NCBI GenBank assembly: GCA_028641055.1
Contig: CM054060.1
Location: 239,410,833 to 239,474,832, forward strand
Length of the DNA: 64,000 nt
Source of the DNA: Alopecurus myosuroides
Taxonomy: Eukaryota > Streptophyta > Magnoliopsida > Poales > Poaceae
Direction: 5' to 3'
Shown: one piece after another, positions 43,776 to 57,000 of the stretch
Layout of the letters: each line of letters opens with the position of its first letter
Position numbering within the stretch: the stretch's first letter is position 1
Translations under genes and position numbers: made by a program
The notes under the pieces: generated by a model
Told to the model about the DNA's origin: nothing
Databases searched by the model: none
What the model saw: only the letters and a program-made list of their open reading frames with translations

Positions 43776-46700
43776 ATGACAGGAGGCAAGAAATACGGTG
43801 CAGCTACGACGTCTGGCAAGGAGGTCGCAAGCGCCTCCACGGCGGCCCCCGTGAAGAAGATAGGCGATTGGCGCCCGTCTAACACCACGAAGATGCAGAG
43901 GGAGGGACTGCTCCCTCCCGAGGACTCCAAGCACGTCCAGATGTCCACGAAGAAAGAGGAGATGCCCAATCCCCTCGCCAACGAGCGCGTCGCATTCTCG
44001 GAGCAAGTCGCCCGAGGTTTGTCTTTCCCTCTCCATCCCTTTCTTGTCGGGCTGCTGTATGTCTATGGCATAGAGCTACACGACCTTCCTCCTAACACGA
44101 TACAACACATTTCGTGTTTTATCGTGCTCTGCGAGTGCTTCCTTGGTATTCGCCCGCACTGGGGGCTCTGGAAGGCCATCTTCCAGGTGTGGATTTTTCG
44201 GGAGAAGCCACTGCCAGGCGAAAGGACTGGAGAGCCGCTGAGGATCGGAGGCTTCGGGATCCAGGCGAATAAGGATGTCCTCTACCTGGAGATGAGTTTC
44301 GTCGACTCAGCTCAAGGGTGGCGCCAAAAGTGGTTTTACGTCGAAGACAACAGCGCGGGTGGCATTCCAGAATTCTACATGTTCGCTGTTTTGAAGCAGA
44401 GGAAGTCCTGGAAGCATTCACTCTCTGCCGAAGAATCCAAGGTTGTGGCTCCTCTACTCGCGAAAGTGGTGCACTTCCGCAACAAGGAGCAGGGAACTCC
44501 AGTGAACCGGACACCTGGCGGGTGTATTTCTGCGCCACAGGGTCCAGCCTCTTCAAGAGAGGCCGACCACCCTGTGGGAGTACACGTGCGTCAACGGCCG
44601 GAGCCGAACGTGCGACGACATTCTTTCGAATGCGGAATTCGACAAGAAGATCGCAGCTATCACCAATTTGAAGAAGGGAGAGAGCTACTCGACGTGCCCT
44701 CTCACCCCATTTGATACCGAGAACCCCCCGACTGAGGTAAATTTCTTAACCTTCTTTTTTGCTCTGTATTTCTTCTTGTCTTGGGTTTTCATCGATTGAG
44801 ACACCTCCTTTTCCTATTTTTTTCCTTTGTAGAATCAGGACGTGGTGACGTGCTACCCGCCACTCTCTGCGGATGATGGTGTCTCAGATCTTTTGGTGAG
44901 TAATGTCAAGGCCCCGCCCGAGGCTAGCGTTGCAGACGCGCGGTCGAGTTTTGAACAAGAGAAGGTGGATGAGGAGGAAGGGTCGGATGACGAGCCACTT
45001 CATCGTCGCAAGTGCCGCAAGGCGGAGGAGGCTGAGGTCACCTCCAAGGACAACTCCTTGAGTGATGATCGTGTCGAGGAGGTCGAACCCATCCGAGAAA
45101 CTCCCCTCAACGTGCTTCCTCCCGCCATCCACCAGTCGAAGATCTCCACAGCCTGGGACCCAGACAACCTTGACGATGATGATGAAGATGAGTGAGTTTC
45201 ATGTGTTTTCTCCTTTGTCGCAAAGTTTCTTTCTTCTTTTCAAATTTTAACTGTTACCGTAGTCTTGTGACCATCAACGTGGATCATTTTTCTTCCTCGA
45301 CTCCGTCCGTGAAACAGAAGGAGGCTGTCCCGGCCCCTGCTCCAGCTGCAAATCCCACTCGAATACCTCCAAACTCGGCAAAGGCGATCGACATTCCGGA
45401 GTACGCGATGCCTAGCTTGGCGGGCGGGCGGCTTGGAGATGTCGGGGCGTCAGCGAGCAGGGAGATTTCGGCTAGCTCGGTTGATCCCTTGTCCACCGTG
45501 CAGGGAAAGGTGAAGTGTTCTCATTTTTTTCTTCAACTTGTCTTTCTCTTTTCCTTTTATCGGGTGCACGACGGTGCTCCCGATGGGAGTAGCCCCTTAG
45601 TCCATGGTCGACTTCTTGTAGTTGGCTCTGGACTCAAGTCGAGAGTTCTCTTTCTTGTATGTTTCTTTTATCGGGTGCACGGAAGTGCTCCCAATGGGAG
45701 TAGCCTCCGAGGCTATACTTGACTGTGTACAGTCGTGTATAGGCTCAAGTGATATCTTTCTAATCTGCAAGGCATTTCTGCAGGCTGTTCTTGATTCCCT
45801 GGAGGCTTTTGGGCGATGCCTTCTTTCGGCTAAGGCGGAGTGTGCTTCTCTACAGGGTGAGTTGCCACACGCCTCTTGCTCTGGTTTCGTTTCTTCCTGG
45901 TCGCAACTGTTATTTGAACTGCGCCCTTCTATGTTGTAGATGAGGTTAGTCTCTTGAAGTCCGAGAAGGCAGAGGCTACCTCTCGGGTGAAAGACCTTGA
46001 GAAGGAGATGGAGTCTACTCGAAAGGAATTGGAGTCCATGCGCAAACATTCGTCTGATCGTCTTGCGGGAGCCCAAGAGGCCTTGAAGCAGCTGGAGGAG
46101 GCGAGCGCAAAACACGACAGCGATTTGGTCGGCATCCTCCATCCCTTGGTCCAGGCTCTAGCTGGTGAGTTATGCTCGAATTTCTTTAGAATGCGATTTG
46201 TTCTTTTCTCTTTCTGGCGTTTAATCCATATTTGTTTAGGTGCTATTGTAGTTCGGCTGGAGCTACCCGGAGGGGTTCGAGTCGACGCCCTTACGGACGT
46301 GTGCACTCAGCTGCAGGAGCACGGAAACAAGGCATGCTTCATCATTCGTGATGTTGCCCAAGTGCTGACGCAACTGCACCAACGATTGCTTGTGGATAGG
46401 CCGGTTCCGCCAACCCTTGGTGGCCTCCCGCAAGTTTTTCTTGGCGAAGATGATCCCCTCCAGGAGTACTCCCTTGCGCAGACCGAGTGCGGAGCCAAGA
46501 CGGCTATCCAATTTTCCCTGGCGCACGGCATTTCGGATGACCTGGATAAGGTGTACTCGGAGCTTCCTCGAGACGCGCTGGGCAAAAAGGTAGCGCTTCG
46601 ACCTTTTGGCGTTCATGCAGAGAGGCTTGCAAAGACGCTCTCCGGGGTAGTTTTCCGCGGCAGTGGCGGAAAGCCTGCTGCGAGTGGAGCTACCTTTGTA

Positions 46701-47352
46701 GTTGTTGAGAACGATCATTCTTTCTATATGTTTTATGTGTAACGAACCTTGGGATGCATCCCGTACTTTGCTCTTCAATCGGGATGTTTTGAAAGTGTCA
46801 ACGTTATGTTATCGTGCCTTACTTTGTGTTCTCTTGATGGGAGTAGCCCCCGAGCACTCGAAAATTTTGTGTTGTAAATCATCGAGTTGGGTGTGACTTT
46901 GTCTCAGAAACTCCTTTGTTCCTTCCAGGTTGTAGATGCTGGAGGTCGCTCGTCGAGCGGTGTTGTTCCTTCGACTGAGCCGCTGATCACTGATGCAAGT
47001 ATGCTTTCCACGCTCCGTGACTGTGTCGTGGATGGTGAGCGTAAGCTCAAGGCTCTGCAAGGTGTGGCGGATATTGCCAAGTCGAAACAGAAACTTGCTG
47101 CAGATCGCGAACAATTTGTGATGGAGGAACTGGCGAGCGTTGCGAAGATCATGCTTTGTAAGTTTCGCGATCCCCCGAGTACTTTTTGTGTTATTCCTTC
47201 TTGTGATTTGACGCGTTTGCTGTCTGTGCAGTTGTTGAGCCTGATGGAGCGTGTGAGTGTCACTGGGTAGACAATCACATTTTTTGTGAGTCAAACAGCT
47301 CCAAACCTCACGCGAGCAACTTATGGTCTGGCCGCAGCAGAGGTTTCGTCTT
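43776..47352 (+). pseudogene. Antisense spliced gene of element B (putative gypsy-type transposase domain), 3' end cut
   Basis: Proposed exons: 43776-44736, 44833-45191, 45263-45509, 45784-45856, 45940-46164, 46240-46697, 46929-47157, 47232-~47352. Boundaries and phases match element A exon by exon, and exon 4 has the AG acceptor that A lacks. Exon 1 carries the PF04195-like domain (HISCFIVLCECFLGIRPHW) but a one-base indel near 44512 shifts the frame. Exon 5 is a coiled coil. The last exon ends at WSGRSRGFV, where A continues another 125 residues; here the deletion that removed pol begins. Introns contain the G-rich family motif (for example 45580-45600, 45690-45710 and 46828-46850 in reverse orientation). 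Confidence 0.72.
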
Positions 47353-49065
47353 GCCTTGGTTTTGCCCGTGCGCTTATCTGTAAACAGATGCATAGAGCAG
47401 TATCCATCAAGGTCTTCCTCGGAGGTTTTATCGTCTGGCTTTTGCTTCCACTCGCGATTACCGCGGGATCCGCGGTCGCGGTTTCTTGTAAACTCGGCCG
47501 CTACTAGTTCCAATTGATCATCCTGGTCATAGTGTTTCCTCGTCTTCCTTTGGCGGCCGCTGTTGCGGTTCTTGTCGTGCGTGGGTGAGGAAACTTTCTC
47601 GTTGCGCAGGGATTCTTTGCCATTTGCCCACTTGTCCGCTATCACCATTAATTCTCCAAGATTTGGGTGCGGATAGCCCCAGTTTTTCTCGGAAGGCGGC
47701 GCGCCGGGCACCCTTGGTGAAATCTTCAACCGCGACTTCCTCCGGTATATTCCCCGATGTGTTCTTTAGTGTGGTCCATCTCTGGATATACTTGCTGGTA
47801 GACTCGCCGCTCTTCTGCCTGCAGGCTCACAGTTCCTCGATAGATGCTGGCCGCTTGTATGTCGCCTGGAAGTTATTCTCGAAGTCGTGGGTGAGATCGT
47901 CCTAGGATCTGTAGTACGCACGCGGTCTTCCTTTGAGCCAGCTTCGGGCGGTGCCTACGAGGTGCAGGTTTAGGTACTGCATGGCTATTGTTTTGTTCCC
48001 CCGCTGGCATTTTACCGCGGTCAGATAGTCTGAAAGCCATGACTTGGGCTCTTGCAAGCCGTCATACTTTGGGACCTCCGTTGTGAGTTTGAATCTCTTG
48101 TGCATTGGTGCCTCGCGGATCTTGTTGTTGAAGCACATCGCGCCGTAGGCTTCCTTGTCAGAGGAGGTGGACAGCGATCGGGCGCGGTTCCTGTGGGCTC
48201 GAGCTCTATCGACCTTGCTCTGCGCGATGTCCCCACGTGCGTCGTATTGAGTTCGGTCGTGATTATCCTCCTGCCGCGGCTCCCTGCTGCGGTGTCGCGA
48301 GCGGCTCCCGTGGTGCCGTGGGCTGCCGTCACGGTTTCGCGGGCTATCACCATCACTGCGCGGGCTGTCGTCGTGGCGCATGGCTTCTTTGTCCCTGGGG
48401 CAACGAGGCGATCCCCTGTCTCCTCTGTTTGGCGATGTGCTCTCGCGTCTGCGAGGCGTTTTGTCCGCCCGAGGTGTTTTATCAGCCTCAGTGGGTGTTG
48501 TGTTCTTGCGGTTCTCAGCAGCGATTGCCGCTCTGGCCATGCCTTGTCCCCTCTGGACCTGCCGTTGCTGTTTCGCGCGGGGATCGTTCTCGGGTGGCTG
48601 GTTCGCCTGCAAGTATGTAGCTGCGGCTAGGACTACGAAGGCAGGGGTTGTCGGGTGCACGTTACCCTCATCATCAACATGCATGAGGGAAGTCTCCAGA
48701 GTCTTGCTGACCTCGCTAAGAGACCCCTGGTCCATGCAAGCAGTTTTTGAGACGTACTTTCCCTTCTTTGGGGGCTGGTTCCCCGTTGAGTGAGTCCTAG
48801 AAAGCGCCGCGCGGCGCGCACTCGAGGCTTCCGCCGCTTCTTTCCGTGCTTCTAGTTCCTTGCGGGCTTCTGCCAACTATCGGCTTGTCTGCAACAGGTG
48901 GTAGTGGTATGTCGTCAGGTCTTCTTGAGAGAATACAGCTTCTATCGGTTGGCCAGAGTGTACCGTTGCCTTAGCTTTGAGCCAAGAGGCTCGCGAAACC
49001 TTGATGTGTTCCCGCGCTAGTCGACTTTCCTCCGTTTCCTCAGGTTGTTCGGCTGAATCTGCCAT
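47353..49065 (-). pseudogene. gag: Element B gag, with stops
   Basis: The frame starts at 49065 (MADSAEQPEETEE), stops at TAG 48879-48877 where CAG is likely, and reopens through a coiled coil and a long Arg/Ser/Asp-rich basic linker. It then enters the Retrotrans_gag core (PKYDGLQEPKSWLSDYLTAV..., AMQYLNLHLVGTARSWL). Another TAG at 47904-47902 stands where SWDDL is expected. A third frame carries the gag tail (ADKWANGKESLRNEK) to about GYCSMHLFTDKRTGKTK, after which the antisense gene begins abruptly. Confidence 0.82.
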
Positions 49066-49529
49066 GCAGACTTGGGCCAGATATGGATCGTGAGTCCTAG
49101 GCTTAGGCCGATGGCTTTCGCCGAATTTGGAGGGTTCCTTAGTCGCAACGGTGTGGAAGTTGCGCGTGTTGAGGCGGATGGATCCATCGCTAGGCGCTAA
49201 TCGCGACTAGCATTGCCGGATGGTCACTCGAGGATCGTCGGGCTCGAGACAGACTCAGAGTCTGATCCCTCGAGTTCCATCTGGTCAGGAAAGCGTAGAA
49301 TTCCCGTTTTGCTGGCGCGGAAGCGGAGGTCGCCAAATGCCAGGATGATGCCTTCCTGAACTCCGTCGAACGCGGGCGTCATTCCGGTGAGTGGGGAGTG
49401 TAGATGAACGATCCGAAGCAGATCGGCTTCGTTGGAGTCGATGATCCCGGGCTCCAGCTGAAGCTCGGTGAATACGAGGCCGAAGATGTCGTGGATCCAG
49501 CGCCTGTCGTTCCCACAGATGGCGCCAAT
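49066..49529 (-). other. Element B leader with primer-binding site
   Basis: TGGCGCCATCTGTGGGAACG on minus starts two bases after the LTR end (LTR begins at 49530 on +). It is the minus-strand primer site and differs from that of C and D. The rest of the leader is non-coding. Confidence 0.7.
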
Positions 49530-50019
49530 TGCCGATTAGTCATATCGGCAATTCCCTCGGATGATCCGGTAGGGTTTCGAGTAAGAGAACGAATTAGGCG
49601 TTGGTGACTTCGTCGGCTAACAGGGGGCAAGATTTACCCAGGTTCGAGGCCCTCGTAGAGGTAAAACCCTTACTCCTGCTCTTCTGATCTGTATTAATAA
49701 TAGATCGATTACAAATGTGGGCGCGCAAGTTGAGAGATAGGTCTCGAGCTATGGTTATGGTGGTGGAAAAGTAGATAGGAACCCCTCCTCGATGGTTCTC
49801 CCAGCCTTTTTATAGGTGACCAGGTCTCAAACCGTGCCATAGGGGGTTACAAACCCTAGCTCTAAGGCTGTGGAGACTTTCCATCTTGACCCACAAGTTT
49901 TGCAGGTGGGCTTCCACTGGGCCTTCTAGAACTGTGGGGTGGCGCCCCGCGTTGGGCTTTAGTCTTGTTCCGTGGACTAGGTAGACCCACTCGATAGGTC
50001 CTGGAGTCACCCCACGTCA
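49530..50019 (-). repeat. 5' LTR of element B, truncated (about 490 of 1332 bp)
   Basis: It aligns with 42094-42590 and contains the TATAAAAA promoter box (49815-49808). The U3 part with the 30-bp repeats is missing: after CACGTCAGT the sequence switches to the H 3' LTR. Confidence 0.88.
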
Positions 50020-50298
50020 GTCGGATCCACGGATACCAGGGTATCCTGGGCCGTCTGTTGCTGTCTCAGTCCATAGGGCACGGAAGGAGTCCGTACCAAC
50101 CTATCAAGGCAGTGAGAACCCCTTAACCGTTCTCCACCAAGGCCACTCCCTTGAAGAGGAGATCTCCAAGGGATCTCCACAACGCATCGATGGGGAGGAG
50201 TCCTGCTCCGACCCTACTCCTTCCTAGAAGGAGCCTCCCCCGCTGAGAGACATCCCATGTGAGGGTGACTTTTTGACCTCTGTGTGGATGACGAAGCC
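50020..50298 (+). repeat. H 3' LTR, left segment
   Basis: It aligns with 27450-27690 of the H 5' LTR with several substitutions and small indels. It lacks the first one or two bases at the B junction. Element C is inserted at 50298; the last five bases AAGCC are the TSD. It continues at 63308. Confidence 0.9.
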
Positions 50299-50672
50299 TG
50301 ATGGAGGGATGGTAACCCGGTATGCTAACGCCAAGGTGTAACCCGGCCCAATGGGAACCGCGCAAGACCCGGCTCAAGGAAGAGGAGTTTCTAGAAGGCC
50401 CAAGAAGCAGTGTAGGCCTTGTAACCCGGCTTCTGGGGGTGGCTATTAGGAAACTTGGGGTTTGTATGCGGTGACTGGGTAGGACTCCGAGTATGCCTTG
50501 GATAGGAAGCCAGGGGGTCGGGTAAGATATAAACCGGCTCCTAGGGTTAGAGAAAGGGAACTTCATCAGATATTCGAGTATCCTTGTAACACGAGAGCTG
50601 AGATTGTAATCTTAGATCGGAGACTCGGCGACTCGATTGCCAGAGCTACCAGATCGTGATTATCCCACGACA
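50299..50672 (+). repeat. 5' LTR of element C, internally deleted
   Basis: Starts TGATGGAGGG, has TATAAA near 50526, and ends CCCACGACA. Between AGATCG and TGATTATCCC 91 bases found in the 3' LTR are absent. Confidence 0.95.
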
Positions 50673-50674
50673 GT

Positions 50675-50692
50675 TGGCGCCCACCATGGGGC
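50675..50692 (+). other. Primer-binding site of element C
   Basis: TGGCGCCCACCATGGGGC, two bases after the LTR end. Confidence 0.75.
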
Positions 50693-50736
50693 CTTCGTCC
50701 AAGGGTGTTTACATCATGGGAGAAGCTCGGGAAAGC

Positions 50737-53700
50737 ATGAAGAACCTCGTCATTGGCGAGGTCTACACCAACCCTGAAGGAGAGAAGATGGTGGACGATT
50801 TTGGCTGGGGGCCAGAGTCGGATCTGCTGGATACCGGAACTGTCGTCACAATTGGCCGGGTCAACGTCTTTGTCGGCATGGTACGTACGTCCGGTTCTAT
50901 TTCTAATGATGTTGAATATGATTCCGTGTCAGTAGGAGCGACCTACGTTCAGTCGGATGGGGAAGAGTCGGTCGGGACGATCGATCCGATAGAAGAGCCC
51001 ACTATGAAGAGGGAACAGCCGGAGGAGCCGGCATGGACCCCGCGTGGCCGGGTCATGAGGGAAGATGATACCGAGTCTATCCTGCACCTGCTGGAGGATC
51101 GGTACGAAGAGGATAGCTGTGATGAGGAAGAATATGAATCTGCACCAGGCATCGCGCGCCAGGTCGCGGTCTACACGGCCCCTACAACCAATCTTAATCA
51201 GGGGAACGTGACTACGGCCGCGGTCGGAGCGGCGAGCGCTGGCTCGGCAACAAGGTCCGATTGATGGAAACCCGGTCATAGCCCGGGTTGATGGAGAGTC
51301 GGCTTCAGTCACCAGCCATACCCCGGAAAGCGAGTTGCAAAGAAACATGTTTGGGTTTATGGCAAACCAAACGCCAGGAGCAGGGCCCTCAAATCCGCGA
51401 AATCCGGCTCTGTTCAACAATAACCCGATCTTAGATCCTACGGTGCTAGCAACGGTGATAACCCCAGAAAACGCGGCGGCACGCGCTGCGGATCTGGATG
51501 TGGCCCGCCGTGCATTGGATCAGCAGAGGAGAGATATGGAAGCTGAAAGACAGGGGATAGCAGCGCGCCAGCGCGAGCTGGAAGCATTGGAGAACCGGCT
51601 CCAGGTTCAGTCGACCAGGATGCACAATCAGAGATATCAGTCGAGATTACCGGCAATGGGAGGAACTATAAACCCGGCCGCACTATTTATTACACCTCAG
51701 GATCAACCAATTCCAGCTGTGAACCAGGAAACCGGACATCAGCCTGCAACCTTGGGAGGACAGCCGGCAAACGTACAAACCGGGTTACCCACGTTGCAAA
51801 CAGGAATCGTAACTGGCAATGCAGTGCCACCACCACCACCGCCACGATTTCATACTCCACCAGGTCACTTCAATAACCCCATGGACAATGTATATGCAGC
51901 AACATTGGCATTGGATCGCATCCCCGTAAGAGAGTCATCCCATGCAGAGGAGACCCGGCGGGCGATAGATCTATTACGCACAGCAGTGGCTCAGCAGGAC
52001 AATTACCCGGATAACAGGAGTAGAATGCACGGAATACCATATGTTAGTCGGTATAATGGAAATACCGGCAATATTCAGACAAGCTCAGCACGGCGGAGGG
52101 CAGAGCAGCAGCAAATGTCGCCTCCTCCCCGTAGACCAGCAACACCTGCCGTATCAGCAGCGCAAGCTATTGTGGACAGTTCTCGAGCCAGGCGCGCAGC
52201 GGCCGGATCTGCGGTACGAGGGCCGGTAGCGGTTGCACCCCCCACCGTACCTGCAGCAGGATCGCACGTTTCCCGGGTGAGGCCAGTACCGGTAAATTTA
52301 GCCGGGCCCAAGTGTTTGTCGGATGCCATCAGAGCTGAGCCTTACCCGGATAAGTTCAAGGAGCCGGGTAAAGTGGTTAATTATGAGCCGACCATGGATC
52401 CAGAAACCTGGTTGAGCAGTTATGAGATGGCCATGTCGATTCGCAATGCGTCTGAAAATCTTCAAGCCAAGTTTATGTACCTGATGATGTCAGAGGGAGC
52501 AGCAAAGTTATGGTTCAATAATCTACCAGAAAAATCCGTCAGTTCATGGAGTGAGCTGAAAACAGCCTTTATCAAGCACTTTCATGGAACATGCAGGAAA
52601 CTGTTTACAATTGATGACTTAGAGCGATGTGTCCAGAAGAAGGGAGAGTCGGCGCGCAGTTGGGTGCGCCGGGTTATGGGAATACTCCACTCGTCCACGG
52701 ATATTCAACCAAAGGATGCATTACAGGCTATGGCAAAAACATGCAAGTATATACCCTTAGTGCAAAAGCTGACGCGCATGAAATCTAGCCGAAATGCTTC
52801 AGAGGTTACAATGGGAGAGTTGATGGACGCGTGCAACAAGCACGCCGCCACAGATACCACAGAGGAGGATGTTGATGATAAAAAAGCAAAAGCCAACACG
52901 AGTAACAATGGGAGACCCGGCAATGGGACCACGCCGGGTAACAATGGAGGGAATAATGGAAACAACCAGAACAAGCGCCCGTATGAGGGAAGCTCCGAGT
53001 TTGTCTCCAATACAGAAGCCGGGTTTTCAAGGCCCAGGGCAGAGGGAATTTTCAACGGAGGAAACTTTAATGGAGGAAATTACCAAGGACCACCAAGGCC
53101 GGCTAACCATATAGAGGCCTTCAGGATGCCCTGTCCACGTCATAGAAGGAACGGCAGGCCGGCTAATCATTCAGTGGAGCAGTGCGTAGATTTACAGAGA
53201 TGGAAGAACGAAGAAATACAGAAAGCAATGCGAGGTGCAGGCCGGGGAGCAGGATCGGGTCCGGGTGGAAACCCGGGCAATGGCCCACCCCCGGCTGGCA
53301 ACCCAGGAGGTGGTAATCCGGGTAACAATCAAGGAGGAGCTGGAGGTTTCCAAGCTAACCCCAAGCAGTTGGGGCAGTACCACGTTCATACTACAGGTAC
53401 TTCCAACAAAGACAGAAAGATACTTAAAAAAGCAGTAAATTCGGTTTCTTCAGCTGTCCCGAGATACTTGAGATGGTCGGATCAAGAGGTAACATGGAGC
53501 AGAAGGGATCACCCGGAAAGAATAGAGCATCCGGGTGTGTTAGCTTTAGTGGTTGCGCCACAGGTCAATGGTTACGAATTGAAAAAGGTTCTGATGGATG
53601 GCGGAAGTAGCATCAACATTTTATATTGGGAAACTTTCTTACGCATGGGGCTAAAGGAATCTCAGTTGCAAAAAAGTTCTACAGTTTTTCATGGGATTGT

Positions 53701-54096
53701 GCCGGGTTACTCGGCGTGCCCTGAGGGAAAGATAACATTGGAAGTTTCTTTTGGAGAATCAAAGGATAATTTCCGAGTGGAGTGGCTCATGTTCGAGGTG
53801 GTAAAGTTGCGCAGCCCCTATCACGCGCTGTTCGGAAGGCCGTCTTATGCCAAGTTCATGGCCAGGCCGTGTTACGTATACCTACAGCTAAAGATCCCGG
53901 GTCCCAAGCAAACCATCACCATACATGGGAGCCGGGTTATAGCAGCTCAATGTGACGAACGAGACGCGGCAATGGAAGAACAGGCTTGCAGAAAGGAAGA
54001 GCTCAAGTATTACCGGTCTCAGGTAGACCCGGATGACAGAACGGCATTAAAGAGACCAAATACGGAGGATGAGAGAGCAAAATTCAAAGCAGCATA
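50737..54096 (+). pseudogene. gag: Element C gag and protease, one frameshift
   Basis: The start ATG at 50737 (MKNLVIGEVY) is chosen because D has the same Met and lacks the upstream ones. The first frame ends at 51264 after a small indel near 51230. The second is open for 920 residues, 51335-54096. It holds a coiled coil, a Pro-rich linker, the Retrotrans_gag core (WFNNLP...ELKTAFIKHFHG), an Asn/Gly-rich stretch, a knuckle-like CPRH...H...C, and the protease motif DGGSS. So gag and protease are one frame in this family. The frame ends at TAG where D has CAG (Gln) in AAQDTK. Confidence 0.88.
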
Positions 54097-57000
54097 GGAT
54101 ACCAAGATGGTGGCTTTTGTCGAAGGTGATCCCTCCAAGCAATTTTCTATAGGATCTAACCTAGACAGTAAGCAAGAGGAGGCGCTCATTGAGTTTATTC
54201 GTGGAAATCAAGATGTTTTCGCTTGGACACCTAGTGATATGCCGGGTATCCCGACCGAGTTAGCTGAGCATAGTTTGCATGTTGATCCTAAGTCTCGGCC
54301 CGTGAAGCAGGGCCTGAGAAAAATGAATGAGAAAAGAAGAAAGGCTATAGGAGCAGAGATAGCCAGGCTACTCGCAGCCGGCTTTATCATGGAAGTTTTT
54401 CACCCGGATTGGTTGGCAAATCTGGTTCTAGTAATGAAAAATAGTAATGAGTGGAGGATGTGCATTGATTACACGAGTCTCAACAAACATTGCCCAAAGG
54501 ATCCGTTTGCTCTTCCAAGGATAGATCAGATCATAGACGCAGTGGCTGGAAGTGACCTATTATGTTTCCTGGATGCATATTCCGGGTATCATCAGATCAA
54601 GCTCAAGAAGGAAGATTGGGAGAAAACATCGTTCATAACCCCCTTTGGAGCTTTCTGTTACAAAACCATGACTTTCGGATTGAAGAACGCTGGTGCAACA
54701 TACCAGCGGTGCATTCAAAAGTGTTTTGAGAATCAGATTGGACGCAATGTTCACACCTATGTTGATGATGTGGTGATCAAAACAAGGAGGGCAGAAACGT
54801 TCATTGATGACTTAAAGGAAACATTCAGGAACCTAAGAAGATATCAGATGAAGCTTAACCCCACAAAGTGTGTATTTGGAGTTCCAGCAGGAAAATCACT
54901 CGGATTCATTGTTTCCGAGAGAGGAATCGAGGCAAACCCGGACAAGATCAAAGCTATCCAGAGTCTGAAAAAGCCGGAAAACCTGAAGCATGTTCAAAAG
55001 CTTACAGGGTGCGTAGCAGCATTAAGCCGGTTTATATCAAGGCTTGGAGAGAAGGTGATACCCTTATACCGGCTCTTGAGGAAAACCGACAAATTCGTTT
55101 GGGACCAAGAGGCGGATGAGGCGTTCGAGGCACTAAAAAAGCAATTATCTGAGGCACCGGTTTTAGCAGCTCCGGGTCCTAAGGAGCCCATGTTATTATA
55201 CATTGCGGCTGGGCCCCGGGCGGTTAGCGCAGTGGTTGTTGTCGAGCGTAAAGTGGATGGAAAAGATCACCCGGTACAGAGGCCGGTTTATTATGTAAGC
55301 GAGGTACTATCGGAAGCAAAGTAGCGTTACCCACATTGGCAAAAGCTAGTTTTCGGAGTCTTTATGGCCAGCCGGAAATTGAAACCATATTTTCAGGAAC
55401 ACCCCATAACAGTGGTTATCTCTATACCAATGTCGGATATTATCAGAAACTCAGATGCAACAGGTAGAATAGCCAAGTGGGCCATTGAGATGGGAGATTA
55501 TCACATCAACTACGAGCCCAGGTCTGCAATCAAATCTCAAGCTTTAGTTGATTTTATCAATGATTGGACTCACACAAGCATGCCCACAATGACACCAAGT
55601 TCTGAGTCTTGGGTGATGCACTTCGATGGTTCTAAGCAGTACGAGGGATCAGGAGCTGGGGTGGTACTTACATCACCCAAAGGAGACAAACTGAGCTACG
55701 TGTTGCAAATTCACTTCGATTGCTCCAACAACATGGCCGAGTATGAGGCATTGTTATATGGATTGAGAATAGCAAAGGAGATGAACATTAGGCGAATACG
55801 GTGCTATGGAGATTCGGATCTTGTGGTACAGCAGGTCTCAGGAACTTGGGATAGAAAGGATGCAACAATGGCAGCAAATCGCGGAGAGGTGGACAGGGTT
55901 GCCGGGTGTTTTTCCGGGTATGAGGTGGAGCATATTGATAGGCGAAAGAACGAGGCAGCAGACGCGCTTGCAAGACTCGGCTCGCGCAGAGAGCCGGTTC
56001 CACCCAACGTCTTCCCGGACGAGTTATGGCGGCCATCTGTTAAAACCGACTCTGAGGAAGAGGTGGCTAACCAAGACCCGGATTTGGAGCTCGTGGCCAC
56101 GGTACGTGTCGTTCCCGAGTGGACAGAGCCGTTTCTAGCCTACTTATCACGGGGCGTGTTACCACCACAGGAAGTTTTAGCAAGGCAAATTCTGAGACGA
56201 GCGAAGGGCTATTCTATTATCAATGGAGAGCTGTATAAAAGGAGTGCAGCAAGAGTCTTTTTGCGCTGTGTAGCACCAGAAGAAGGCCGGCAGATCTTGA
56301 AGGAGATCCACGAAGGAGATTGTGGGCATCATGCCTCCACAAGATCCCTTGTGGCCAAAGCATATCGACACGGTTTCTTTTGGCTCACAGCCCTAGGAGA
56401 TGCGGAGCGCTTGGTGGCAAGGTGCGATGGATGTCAAAGGTATGCTCGCCAAATCCATGTGCCGGCTATGGAGTTGCAAACAATCCCATTGACCTGGCCG
56501 TTCGCTGTTTGGGGCATGGATATGGTGGGCCCCTTCCAGATGTCACCCTGCAAAAAGACCCATCTTTTGGTAGCTATCGATAAGTTTACAAAGTGGGTTG
56601 AGGTTATGCCAGTTACCAATTGCGAAGCAATCACAGCAGTCAAGTTCCTGAAAAGGATCATCTACAGGTTTGGATACCCTCACAGCATAATAACAGAAAA
56701 TGGAACCAATGTCCTTAGGTGAGATGGAGAAATTCTGCGGGAACAATGGTATCCGGCTTGACATAGCCTCGGTAGCCCATCCACAAGCTAACGGACAAGT
56801 GGAGAGGGCAAACCAGGAATTACTTCGTGGGTTAAAACCACGGCTGCGAGTCCCGTGCATAAGAGCTGCTGGAGCGTGGGTTGAAGAGCTACCATCAGTA
56901 GTTTGGGGAATTAACACTACACCTAATAGATCTACTTAGATGACCCCGTTTTTTATGGTTTATGGTGCAGAGGCGGTATTGCCGAGTGATATTATTCACG

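Larger units (their letters stand above)
42094..50019 (-). mobile_element. Element B: non-autonomous Tat element, pol deleted, right LTR truncated
   Basis: B lies on minus. From right to left: partial 5' LTR (49530-~50019), primer site, gag, then directly the end of the antisense gene, polypurine tract and full 3' LTR (42094-43425). Protease, RT, RNase H and integrase are absent. It is the same family as A by LTR and antisense gene. The two LTRs differ at roughly 8% of positions by eye, so it is several My old. The right end abuts the H 3' LTR without a TSD. Confidence 0.88.

Noticed and set aside
47585..48793. Plus-strand frames of 106-192 residues opposite B gag
   Set aside because: They mirror the Arg/Ser-rich gag linker, whose codons leave the complement open; no start or domain evidence.
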